Shown: positions 26,860-34,719 of the stretch, piece by piece
Layout: each line of letters begins with the position of its first letter
Numbering within the stretch: position 1 is the first letter of the stretch
Program-made: the position numbers and the translations under genes
From: Bin87 sp034428455
Lineage (GTDB): Bacteria; Chloroflexota; Dehalococcoidia; Lucifugimonadales; UBA3495
DNA: 64,000 nucleotides
NCBI GenBank assembly: GCA_034428455.1
Contig: DAOUHZ010000114.1
Coordinates: forward strand, 68,629-132,628
Reading direction: 5' to 3'
The notes under the pieces: model-generated
The model's database searches: none
Told to the model about the DNA's origin: nothing
The model's input: only the letters and a program-made list of their open reading frames with translations

Positions 26860-27246
26860 TTATCCGTTGGAAAGAGCCTCCGCTTCATCGATATAGAGAT
26901 CGGTTTCCCGGACGCGCCGCTCCGTATGCCGGTTACAGGCGCCAGTGTAAAAACAAGCGCCGTGCAACTGGCTGAGCCGGCTATAATATCGTCCCTGCAG
27001 GGAGTTGGGTGCGCGGCCTGAGTCCACCAAGTCGTCCAGGCAGCTGCTGGTAAATCCGGTTGGCCCGGGCTCTTCTCCCATGAGGGCAAGGATCAAAGCG
27101 TCGGTGGCGCGCTTGGTAGCGCACCAAGCCTTCTCAGCGGCGTCGCGGATGTCGTTCTGTTCCAGCCGTTCAAGAGCTTGGGAGTGCATCTGGCGGGCAT
27201 CTGCGAAGATTTCGTCAACGCGGTCCCGGATTGAAGCGGTGGTCAT
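26860..27246 (-). CDS. PaREP1/HEPN-like protein downstream of cysS
   Basis: A 128-residue all-alpha protein. The AAEKAWCATKRATDALILAL segment (about residues 31-50) is typical of PaREP1/HEPN-type helical bundles. RLSQLH fits an Rx4H HEPN-like motif. It starts 17 bases after the cysS stop with an AAGGA site, so it probably shares the cysS message. A related protein of identical length is encoded at 36518-36904. Function unknown; HEPN proteins are often RNases or their partners, but activity is not shown here. Confidence 0.65.
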   Translation of the reverse strand: MTTASIRDRVDEIFADARQMHSQALERLEQNDIRDAAEKAWCATKRATDALILALMGEEPGPTGFTSSCLDDLVDSGRAPNSLQGRYYSRLSQLHGACFYTGACNRHTERRVRETDLYIDEAEALSNG

Positions 27247-27263
27247 ATTCTTGATTCCTTGGG

Positions 27264-29474
27264 CTAGTGCCGGAACCCCGTATCGAAACCCCGCGCGTTG
27301 GGGTTGATCAGCAGGTCGGGACGGCCGCCCCAGCGCTTCAGGAACCGGCCGAAGTTTTTGCGGCTCAGTTCGTCCCGCTGGTTCTCCTCCAGTTCTTCCC
27401 ACTGGCGGTGTTCGTGGCGAACTAGGGGCAGGCTGCTGTCGCACACCACCCGGTAGCCGGCGTTCTTGAACTGGAAGCAGTAGTCGATATCCAGGTTGCG
27501 GTAGAAGCGGAACGATTCGTGCATCAACCCCACGGAGGGCAGGTCGGCTCTGCGGAACGCCATGCAGTACGCCTGCATCGCGTCGGCGTCGCCCCGATCC
27601 ACTTCCTCGTGGAAGTGCTGCATGTCGTCCGTCGTAAGGCCGTACGGCCCGAACACGCCGATGCTGTTGTCTGCCAGGTGTTCCGCTACCGGGGCCAGGA
27701 TATCCCCGACAACCTCGGTCGAGGCGTCCAGCAGCACGATGTACCGTCCGCGCGCCTGCTTCAGGCCGATGTTCTTGCCGGCGGCGTCTCCCACCACGTG
27801 GTCGCAGTGGATCACCCGCACGTTCGCGTGCTCGGCCTGCGCCTCCTCCAGGTACTCCGCCGTGCCATCAGTCGACCCGTTGTCCACGACGATGACTTCA
27901 ACCGAGGCTCCGCCCGTGTGCCGCAGCACTGCCTGAACGCATCGCCGCACATCGTCAACGTAATCGTAGGCGTTGACCAGGAACGTGAAGTCGTACAGGT
28001 CCGGTTCGTCCAGAACGGAAGGCACTTCCCGCGATGCGGACACCGAGGGCCATCGCGCCTCTTGCAGTTCCAGCGGCGTCTGCGGACGCACCAGAGTCGC
28101 AACTCCCGTGTCCTGCACCACCATGCCGCCTTCCACCATCTGCGAGCGCAACGTGTCGGCATCCCCATACGACGCCTGCTGCCGCAGCGCGGCCCGACGC
28201 TCCACGGCATCGCTGTTCTGAGCGCCAATTTCGTACTGCTGCGGCACCTCGTCCAGGTCCAGGCCGAACACGCGGTCAAAATCCAGGATCAGTTTCAGCT
28301 TGTCCGCCGCCGGCAGCTCGGACCGGACCATGGCCCAGGTAATCGCCAATGCCGTGGGCAAGTCCAGGTCATTGTGCACCGCGTCCCAGAACTTAGCCTG
28401 CCACTCCTGGCCCTCGACGCTAAGGTCGTGGTGACCCGAGCCGTTCCCCGACATGTTGCGCCACACCCAGATGCGGTTCCGGAGGCCGGTCAGCGCCTTC
28501 TCCGCCGCCCGCAGCGACGTGAAGGTGAAGTTCATCCGGTGCCGATACCGAACCGTCATGCACAGGTATCGGAACGCCAGCGGGTCGAACCCCCGGGTCG
28601 ACAGGTCCTCGATCAGGAACACGTTCCCGGCCGACTTTGCCATCTTGGCTCCGTCTGCCAGCAAGTGCTGCCCGTGCACCCAGTAGTTCACGTGCCGCTC
28701 ACCGAACGCCCCTTCGCTCTGGGCGATTTCGTCCTCGTGGTGCGGGAAGACGTTGTCCACACCGCCAGTGTGGATGTCGAACTTCTCGCCGAGGTACCGG
28801 TGCGCCATGGCGGAACACTCGATGTGCCAGCCAGGGAAACCTTCGCCCCACGGGCTGTCCCATTTGACATCCCGGCCCGGCTCCGCTGCCTTCCAGAGGG
28901 TGAAGTCCCTCGGGTCGCGCTTCAGAGGGTCCGCCTCCGCCCGCACGCCCTCCAGCAGGTCGCCGCCGAAGTTGCGCGACAACTTCCCATATTCGGGATA
29001 GCTGTTCACGTCAAAGTAGATGTTGCCGCCTGCTTCGTACGCGGCGCCATTGTCCATCAGCGTGCCCACCATCTCCAGCATTTCGGGGATGTGGTGCGAC
29101 GCCCAGGGAAACACGTGCGCCGGGAGTATGTTGATCCTTTCCTCGTCCTGCCAGAACACATCGGCATAGAACTCGCCGATCTCCTGAAGGGACTTGCCCT
29201 CGGCCAGCGCGGCCATGATCATCTTGTCGCCGCCGGCTTCGGCCAGTTCCTGGCGCATGTGTCCCACGTCGGTGATGTTCTTGATGTGGTAGACCTCGTT
29301 GCCGTCGGCCACCAGTATCCGGCGAATCCAGTCCGCCATCAGGTACGTGCGCAGGTTCCCGATGTGCGCGTACCTATAAACCGTAGGCCCGCAGGTGTAC
29401 ATCGACACCTTGCCGGGCGTCATCGGCCGGATCTCCTCGACGTTTTTCGTCAGGGTGTTGTAGATGCGTAACAT
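27264..29474 (-). CDS. cysS: Cysteinyl-tRNA synthetase fused to a GT2-like glycosyltransferase domain
   Basis: A 736-residue protein. Residues 1-480 are a complete class I cysteinyl-tRNA synthetase: HIGN at 37-40, zinc ligands C28, C220, H245 and E249, and the KMSKS loop as KMAKS (277-281). Residues ~450-465 match the normal CysRS C-terminus. After a short linker, residues ~495-736 form a GT2-like (GT-A) domain: FTFLVNAYDY, VVDNGSTDGT (529-538), LLDAST (582-587) where a DXD motif would lie, and NLDIDYCFQFKNAGYRV. The frame is unbroken across the junction. Synthetase activity is well supported. Whether the added domain transfers sugar is uncertain because its DXD is incomplete. Confidence 0.92.
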   Translation of the reverse strand: MLRIYNTLTKNVEEIRPMTPGKVSMYTCGPTVYRYAHIGNLRTYLMADWIRRILVADGNEVYHIKNITDVGHMRQELAEAGGDKMIMAALAEGKSLQEIGEFYADVFWQDEERINILPAHVFPWASHHIPEMLEMVGTLMDNGAAYEAGGNIYFDVNSYPEYGKLSRNFGGDLLEGVRAEADPLKRDPRDFTLWKAAEPGRDVKWDSPWGEGFPGWHIECSAMAHRYLGEKFDIHTGGVDNVFPHHEDEIAQSEGAFGERHVNYWVHGQHLLADGAKMAKSAGNVFLIEDLSTRGFDPLAFRYLCMTVRYRHRMNFTFTSLRAAEKALTGLRNRIWVWRNMSGNGSGHHDLSVEGQEWQAKFWDAVHNDLDLPTALAITWAMVRSELPAADKLKLILDFDRVFGLDLDEVPQQYEIGAQNSDAVERRAALRQQASYGDADTLRSQMVEGGMVVQDTGVATLVRPQTPLELQEARWPSVSASREVPSVLDEPDLYDFTFLVNAYDYVDDVRRCVQAVLRHTGGASVEVIVVDNGSTDGTAEYLEEAQAEHANVRVIHCDHVVGDAAGKNIGLKQARGRYIVLLDASTEVVGDILAPVAEHLADNSIGVFGPYGLTTDDMQHFHEEVDRGDADAMQAYCMAFRRADLPSVGLMHESFRFYRNLDIDYCFQFKNAGYRVVCDSSLPLVRHEHRQWEELEENQRDELSRKNFGRFLKRWGGRPDLLINPNARGFDTGFRH

Positions 29475-29505
29475 ACCTCTACCTCCGGCGGGCGCAGTTG
29501 GCACA

Positions 29506-29514
29506 AGTTTAGCA
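29506..29514 (-). promoter_or_regulatory. Extended -10 promoter of cysS
   Basis: TGCTAAACT on the minus strand, 32 bases before the cysS ATG. Same motif class as the meaB and hisZ promoters. Confidence 0.45.
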
Positions 29515-29540
29515 CGCACGTCGCCCGCTTTGCACTCGCG

Positions 29541-30098
29541 TCATCCGCGCGCACTCTGCCGCCTTCCCTGCAGAACCCGCTTGCGCCTTCGTTCCCGAGA
29601 ACGCGCCAGTATAGCTGCGCTGCCGATCACCGCCAGACCAATGCACCATCCCATTACCCGTTGCTGGGACGCCTTCCCGTAAAGGGGGTTTCCCCTCGCC
29701 ATCGGCGCCAACGGTTCCATGTGCGAATGCGTGGGGGCGTCCAGCAGCACGTGACCCCACGCGCCTCCAAACGCCGATATCGTAGCCGCCAGGGATGAGA
29801 GTCGCGGCTCCATGTGCAACGCGCTGCCCGGAATCGCCCTCGTGGCCCGGTTCCACAACCTCATGCCCAGCCCCAACGACGGACGCAACAACAACAGCGT
29901 TACCGCTGCTACCGCCGTCGCCCCTGCGAACGTGTGCGTTATCTTGTGGAACGACCAATCTCCGCGGAGCATGTATCCGGCCAGTACTTCGCTGTCTATC
30001 GCCACCTGCATAAGGCCGTATAACGGAACGCTGAAGTGCTCATCCAGAACGGCCTTTGCGGCCAGCCCCGGCCCCATGTGAAACGGTGTGAACGGCAT
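29541..30098 (-). CDS. YdjM-like membrane-bound metal-dependent hydrolase family protein
   Basis: A 185-residue membrane protein starting MPFTPFHMGPG, with conserved polar motifs HKITHTFAGA and GHVLLDAPTHSHMEP between hydrophobic helices. This pattern of His and Asp next to membrane segments resembles the YdjM/DUF457-type family of predicted metal-dependent hydrolases. The C-terminus is Arg-rich. Activity and substrate are unknown. It appears monocistronic. Confidence 0.65.
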   Translation of the reverse strand: MPFTPFHMGPGLAAKAVLDEHFSVPLYGLMQVAIDSEVLAGYMLRGDWSFHKITHTFAGATAVAAVTLLLLRPSLGLGMRLWNRATRAIPGSALHMEPRLSSLAATISAFGGAWGHVLLDAPTHSHMEPLAPMARGNPLYGKASQQRVMGWCIGLAVIGSAAILARSRERRRKRVLQGRRQSARG

Positions 30099-30125
30099 AC
30101 TGGGACTATCCTATGGTCAATGCGA

Positions 30126-30153
30126 GTAGGGGCGAATGACCATTCGCCCCTAC
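30126..30153. repeat. GTAGGGGCGAATG palindrome
   Basis: A perfect 13-bp inverted repeat with a 2-base loop in the short gap between the membrane protein gene and the CoA-transferase gene (both minus). It matches the other GGGGCG palindromes and could act as a terminator in either direction. Confidence 0.65.
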
Positions 30154-30179
30154 AATTTGTTCGCGTTTGTCGCCAGGGG

Positions 30180-32462
30180 TCACGGACTGCGCGTAACGGC
30201 GGCGCCAGACGCCTTCAATGCCGCGATCTCCGCTGCCGAGTATCCCGCTTCCGCCAGGATCTCGTCCGTGTGCATCCCGAACCACGGAGCCGGCGGCCCC
30301 AGCCTCGGCGGCGTTACAGACAGCCGCGCCGTCGTGCCGGAGTGGTCCACGCTGCCCCAAACCGTATGGTCCCGCGTTACCACGAAGCCGGCGTCGCGCA
30401 CCACCGGGTCGTGGCGGTAGTCATCCATCGTCAGGTTCGGTGACACCGAAACCCCCAGTGGACGCAGCTCCTGCATCCAGTGCTCGATGCTGTTGCCGCG
30501 GATCACCTCGGCGATTGCGTCGCCGTCGTGATGGATGTCCCGGAAGTTCAGCGCGGACAGTAGGGATCCGTAGGCCGCGCCGTCGGGACAATGGATATAC
30601 AGCCATCCGTCGGCCGCCTGGTATAGGCGTGAACCCGCCGAGTACCCGCGCGCTTCGATTCCCTCGATATCCTCGCGTTGGTATCCCTCGTAGTCCAGGA
30701 AGTAAGGCGACTGCAAAATGCCCGCAGTCAAAGCCAGGCCGCTGTCCACCGACTGGCCCTTGCCGGTCCGGTTCCGCTCGTGCAGCGCCAGCGCTACAGC
30801 GTAGGCCCCCATGAGGCCCGTGCCGTAGTCGTTCACTGCGTAGGGAGCCAGCATCGGCTTGCCGTCTCGGCCACCGCGCCGCACCTGCATCCCGCTGGTG
30901 CCCTGCGCCAACTGTTCCCATCCGGCCCGCTCCGACCACGGCCCGTCGTACCCGAAGGCGTTCAGCGAGGCGTACACGATGTCCGGCTTGACCTTCTTGA
31001 CCTCCTCGTATCCCAAGCCCAGCCGTTGCACTGCGGACTTGCGGTTGTTCTCCACGATCACGTCGGCCGACTCGACCAGCCTCCAGAAGACGTCCCTGCC
31101 CTCGTCAGTCTTGAGGTTCAGCATGATGCTGCGCTTGCCCCGGTTCACGTCGATGTACCCGATGGGATCTAGAATCCGCGTCGGGTCGTCGATTTTGATC
31201 ACGTCCGCCCCGAACTCGCCCAGCGTGCGTCCGCAAGTGGGCCCCGCCAGGATGATGCACAGGTCCAGTACCCGCACTCCCTGCAGCGCGGACATCACGT
31301 CGCCGTGTCCGTTGCTGGCGGCTGTACGCGCCGACGCGCCCGGCAACTCTGCTAGCACCTCCTCGGTGTGCTCGCCCAACTTGGGAGCCCGACCCTGAAT
31401 CGCGCCCGGCGTGCCTCGGAGCCTGACCTGGACGCCCGGCTGTTTCATCGTGCCGTGCTCGGCGTCCTCCACCTCCACAACCATCTTGGCGTCAACGGCG
31501 TGCTCGTGCACTAGCCACTCGTCCACGGTCTTGCATACCGTGCACGCGCCGCCCTGTGCGTTGATGTCCGCCTCCCATTGCCACGCCGTTCGTTCTTTGA
31601 ACATCTCGGCGAACCGGTCCTGCCAGAACGCCAGCGTGTCCGCGTCCACCGGCCGCCCGAATAGCGATGTGGCTTCCTCGATCCATTCCGTCTTGCCAGC
31701 CGCCGTCAGTGTCTGCCGCGCGAAACGTTCGAACATGCCGTGGTGGTACACCCACCGGCCGTCGGCGCACTGGTACGGATGCGACATCACGGTTCGCGGA
31801 AAGTCGAACAGGTCAACGTATTCGTAGTTATTGAACTTGATGATCCGGCTGCCCATGGCGGTGAACATCGCCGAGTGCAGCGGCACCTCTATCCGTTGTC
31901 CCTTGCCTGACTTGTCCCGCGCGTTGATCGCCATCGCCACCGAGACCGACCCCAGGAGCGCCGAAAAGGTGCTGGCGATGGGCAACGGCGTGAACAACGG
32001 CTCGCCTTCGCTCTCCGACGTCTCGGGGTAAAAACCCGTCTCCGCGCTGATCACCGGGTCCCAGCCCGGCTCGTTCCGGCTCGGGTGTTCCTCCCCGTAG
32101 CCTGGCAGAGAGCAGTAGATCAACCGCTCGTTGTTCGCCGACAGCTCCTCGTAACCGATCCCCAGTCTGTCCGCAACACCCGGCCGGAAGTTTTCGATGA
32201 CCACGTCGGCATTGGCTACCAGGCGCCGCGCGTTCTCTCGACCGGCCTCCGTCTTCAGGTCCAGGATCACGGACCGTTTGCCCCGATTCCAGGTGGCGAA
32301 TGCCGGTTCGGAGCGCGCGGGGTCGCCGCCCGGTCGCTCCACTTTGATCACGTGCGCGCCCTGGTCAGCCAGCAGCATTCCCAGCATCGGCCCGGGCACG
32401 TACTGCCCGAACTCCACCACCTGGATGTCTCGCAACGCGCCTGAAGCGCCGTTCGTAGTCAT
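30180..32462 (-). CDS. Tandem CaiB/BaiF (family III) CoA-transferase
   Basis: A 760-residue protein made of two complete family III CoA-transferase halves (residues ~8-395 and ~410-760). Each opens with the family pattern: VVEFGQYVPGPMLGMLLAD and VLDLCIILAGPTCGRTLGEF, followed by HVIKVERP and DVIKIDDP, then NRGKRS with ILDLKT or IMLNLKT, and VIENFRP or VENNRK. The family moves CoA between carboxylic acids. The second half has NNRKSA where most have NFRPGV, so one half may be structural. The ATG at 32462 follows GAGGAG by 8 bases. It is the last gene of a three-gene operon with the membrane protein and FAD enzyme upstream. Confidence 0.9.
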   Translation of the reverse strand: MTTNGASGALRDIQVVEFGQYVPGPMLGMLLADQGAHVIKVERPGGDPARSEPAFATWNRGKRSVILDLKTEAGRENARRLVANADVVIENFRPGVADRLGIGYEELSANNERLIYCSLPGYGEEHPSRNEPGWDPVISAETGFYPETSESEGEPLFTPLPIASTFSALLGSVSVAMAINARDKSGKGQRIEVPLHSAMFTAMGSRIIKFNNYEYVDLFDFPRTVMSHPYQCADGRWVYHHGMFERFARQTLTAAGKTEWIEEATSLFGRPVDADTLAFWQDRFAEMFKERTAWQWEADINAQGGACTVCKTVDEWLVHEHAVDAKMVVEVEDAEHGTMKQPGVQVRLRGTPGAIQGRAPKLGEHTEEVLAELPGASARTAASNGHGDVMSALQGVRVLDLCIILAGPTCGRTLGEFGADVIKIDDPTRILDPIGYIDVNRGKRSIMLNLKTDEGRDVFWRLVESADVIVENNRKSAVQRLGLGYEEVKKVKPDIVYASLNAFGYDGPWSERAGWEQLAQGTSGMQVRRGGRDGKPMLAPYAVNDYGTGLMGAYAVALALHERNRTGKGQSVDSGLALTAGILQSPYFLDYEGYQREDIEGIEARGYSAGSRLYQAADGWLYIHCPDGAAYGSLLSALNFRDIHHDGDAIAEVIRGNSIEHWMQELRPLGVSVSPNLTMDDYRHDPVVRDAGFVVTRDHTVWGSVDHSGTTARLSVTPPRLGPPAPWFGMHTDEILAEAGYSAAEIAALKASGAAVTRSP

Positions 32463-32466
32463 GGTT

Positions 32467-32916
32467 TCACTCCTCGTCATCCGGGTTTCTCCGTTGCGGC
32501 GGCGGATCATCCAGCGCGACGCCGCGGTCAATCTGCTGCTGATACCATTCCTGCCACTCGGCATCCCTTTCGGCGCGGCCTTCAGACCTTTGACGCGCCC
32601 GTAGCCTTTCAGTTTGCTGACTAATCCAGTGCGCAAGCATGATGAGAACCGTCACCCCTCTGAGAATGAGAAAAGCCGAGAGCGCAGCTACTGCGAAGAC
32701 CACCGCCATCACCATGATAACGGCAATGATGGAACCTGTAACCGCCCATCCGTAAATCTGGTCCAGTATGACGACGAACCCGGCGGCGGAAAGGGCAGTG
32801 AAAATCGTAATCCATGCCCGGGCCCATTCGCCGGGAATGTCCCACACGCTCCGTTGCCGATTTCCTGGCGAGCGGTTGTCGTCGTTGTCGAGCAAAGCTC
32901 GTTCACCGATTGCCAA
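32467..32916 (-). CDS. Two-helix membrane protein with charged tail
   Basis: A 149-residue protein with hydrophobic helices at about residues 36-57 and 59-92, then an Arg/Glu/Gln-rich helix and the ending DDPPPQRRNPDDEE. The only in-frame start near the N-terminus is a TTG with a weak ribosome site, so the start is uncertain. It lies 4 bases before the CoA-transferase start and 19 bases after the FAD enzyme stop. Function unknown. Confidence 0.55.
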   Translation of the reverse strand: MAIGERALLDNDDNRSPGNRQRSVWDIPGEWARAWITIFTALSAAGFVVILDQIYGWAVTGSIIAVIMVMAVVFAVAALSAFLILRGVTVLIMLAHWISQQTERLRARQRSEGRAERDAEWQEWYQQQIDRGVALDDPPPQRRNPDDEE

Positions 32917-32935
32917 TTCCAGAGCCGACGCGCCG

Positions 32936-34054
32936 TCAGAACCGGGCCGGATCGCACCCTTCCAGGCTGATTGCGGTGCTGCCCGAGGCCATGATCTCCG
33001 CTATCCCCTTGCCCATTGCCGGCCCCAGCAGGATGCCCTTCTTCTGGCCCCCGGTGCAGATGTACACGTTGTCCCAACCTGGCGCCTGCCCCACGATGGG
33101 CAGCCAGTCCGGCGTGACCGGCCGCAGGCACGCCGTGTGCAGAACCTGCTCCGCGCCGCTGAGGGCGGGCATCAACCGCGTCGCCCGGCGCATGATGTCG
33201 TCTCGTGCCTCATCGGTCAGGGATAGGTCGAAACCTACTTCCTCCTCGGTTGCGCCGCACCAGATCAGGCCGTCCGGCTTCGCGTACATCGAACTGCCGC
33301 CGCCGATGAGCTCGTAGTCCAGTCCAGGACCGTCCGGACGCAGCCGGATGATCTGTCCCTTCAGCGGATCAACGGGAATGGCGATGTCAAGCCATTGCTC
33401 TGCCGTCCGGCACCAGGGGCCGGCGGCGATGAGCACCGCCCCGCAGGCGATTTCGCCGTCGTTGGTCACCACCGACTCCACCTTCCCGCTTCCCAGCCGG
33501 AACCCCACCGCGCTGCCCGCGACAATGGTCGCACCCAGTTTCTCTGCCCCGGCCGCCAGCGCCTGCGTGAACTCGAGCCCGTCTAAAGCGCCGTTGCCAA
33601 CCGCCCGAATCCCGCCGATGACCTCGTGGGTGATGCGGGGTTCCAGGGCCAGGACATCCTCGCGCTCCAGCCACTCCGCGGAGAACCCTGGTTCCGGCGC
33701 GTTGTTGAATGTTTCCAGAGTGGCCCGAAGATCATCCAGTTCTTCCGGATCCAACGCCACCTTGAGGATCGACATAATGCGGCCGTGGTAGTCGATACCT
33801 GTTTCCAACGGCAGCGCGTCCCACAGCTCTTTGTGCAAGGCGAAGCTTTGCAGCGCCATGGGCTGCAACGGCTCCGGCCAGCCGTGCCCTTCCAGGGGAT
33901 TGAGCCCGCCGGCGTTGTACCCCGAAGCGTGGCTGGCCACTCCCTCCCGCTCGATGACGGTGGCCTTCACGCCGTTGGTGGCCAGGTAATAGGCGGCGGC
34001 GCAACCTGCCGCCCCTCCACCAATGATGACTACGTCCGCTGCTTGATCGCTCAT
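32936..34054 (-). CDS. FAD-dependent oxidoreductase of the DAO/glycine-oxidase type
   Basis: A 372-residue flavoprotein with the dinucleotide-binding GGGAAG motif at residues 12-17 after the first strand. It has the DAO superfamily arrangement (ERE strand end, HASGYNAGGLNP, CGAVLIAAGPWC and the C-terminal GWDNVYICTGGQKKGILLGPAMGK). Members oxidise amines or amino acids such as glycine, sarcosine or D-amino acids; the substrate cannot be read here. The ATG has a GAGGA site 8 bases upstream. It is the first gene of the operon with the CoA-transferase and is divergent from the fmdB-like gene. Confidence 0.88.
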   Translation of the reverse strand: MSDQAADVVIIGGGAAGCAAAYYLATNGVKATVIEREGVASHASGYNAGGLNPLEGHGWPEPLQPMALQSFALHKELWDALPLETGIDYHGRIMSILKVALDPEELDDLRATLETFNNAPEPGFSAEWLEREDVLALEPRITHEVIGGIRAVGNGALDGLEFTQALAAGAEKLGATIVAGSAVGFRLGSGKVESVVTNDGEIACGAVLIAAGPWCRTAEQWLDIAIPVDPLKGQIIRLRPDGPGLDYELIGGGSSMYAKPDGLIWCGATEEEVGFDLSLTDEARDDIMRRATRLMPALSGAEQVLHTACLRPVTPDWLPIVGQAPGWDNVYICTGGQKKGILLGPAMGKGIAEIMASGSTAISLEGCDPARF

Positions 34055-34093
34055 GATTCTGTCCTCAGTCTCCGACGCAAAATTGGGTTAGGA

Positions 34094-34099
34094 TATAAT
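34094..34099 (+). promoter_or_regulatory. -10 element (TATAAT) in a divergent promoter region
   Basis: TATAAT lies 19 bases before the fmdB-like ATG. The surrounding GATATAATC is nearly palindromic and could also serve the FAD oxidoreductase in the opposite direction. Confidence 0.4.
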
Positions 34100-34117
34100 C
34101 GTGGGCCGGAGGTGTCT

Positions 34118-34375
34118 ATGCCAATCTACGAGTACCGGTGCCCCGAGTGCGGCAACGAGTTCGAGTCCATTCGGCCCGTTTCCCGCGCGGATGACCCCAT
34201 TGATTGCAAGGTGTGCGGCAAGCCCGCCACCCGCCAGATATCGAACTTCTCGTTCAAGTCCGACACCTTCACCTCTCCCAAGCTGAGAAACCGTCCGGGG
34301 CAGACCTTCCGCGGCAATCGCTCCGCCGCCCAGGACGCAACCCAGCAAACCGACGCCGAGCAACCTGCGGTTTAA
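34118..34375 (+). CDS. FmdB-family putative zinc-ribbon protein
   Basis: An 85-residue protein with the FmdB/CxxC regulatory domain: MPIYEYRCPECGNEFE at the start, then CKVCGKPA, giving four Cys for one zinc. The tail is Ala/Gln-rich and disordered. The family was first seen as a regulator of formamidase/amidase genes, but its general role is unknown. It has an AGGT site and an upstream TATAAT. Its last 4 bases overlap the end of the converging DUF971 gene. Confidence 0.85.
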   Translation: MPIYEYRCPECGNEFESIRPVSRADDPIDCKVCGKPATRQISNFSFKSDTFTSPKLRNRPGQTFRGNRSAAQDATQQTDAEQPAV

Positions 34376-34719
34376 GGCTGCTTGGCCCGGGCCTCGTTGC
34401 ACGCGATACAGGTGCAGGCGGCTCGCAGAGCCCGGTAGGTGTAGATGCCGGTGTAGTGGGCGTCGCTCCACAGGAATTGCAGCGCGTACTGTCCCACCGC
34501 CATCTGGTCCAGTGCCCGCACGTCCTGTGGGACGGTGTCGGGGTTCAGCAGCGCCCGGCCCGTCATCTCTTCCACGCACGACGCGCACGGGCACCGCAGC
34601 CTCAGCATCCGATGCGGGTAGATCCCCCGGTGCCCGTCGTTCCAGTTGATGATGATCGAGCTGCCGGTGATGTCCACGTCGACCGGCTTGATGATTTCGT
34701 TGGTAGCCATCGCCGTCAT
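34372..34719 (-). CDS. DUF971 (GBBH-like N-terminal domain) protein
   Basis: A 115-residue protein matching the DUF971/gamma-butyrobetaine hydroxylase-like N-terminal domain: ITGSSIIINWNDGHRGIYPHRMLRLRCPCASC, shown here only as landmarks, then QFLWSDAHYTGIYTYRALR. Cysteines CPCASC and CTCIAC may bind zinc or an Fe-S cluster. The start ATG overlaps the stop of the upstream TPP enzyme in an ATGA, so the two are cotranslated; an ATG 9 bases later is also possible. Function unknown. In other bacteria it is often found near Fe-S maturation genes. Confidence 0.82.
   Translation of the reverse strand: MTAMATNEIIKPVDVDITGSSIIINWNDGHRGIYPHRMLRLRCPCASCVEEMTGRALLNPDTVPQDVRALDQMAVGQYALQFLWSDAHYTGIYTYRALRAACTCIACNEARAKQP

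Noticed and set aside
26860..27246. Toxin-antitoxin pair
   Set aside because: Only one small gene follows cysS; no partner overlaps it.
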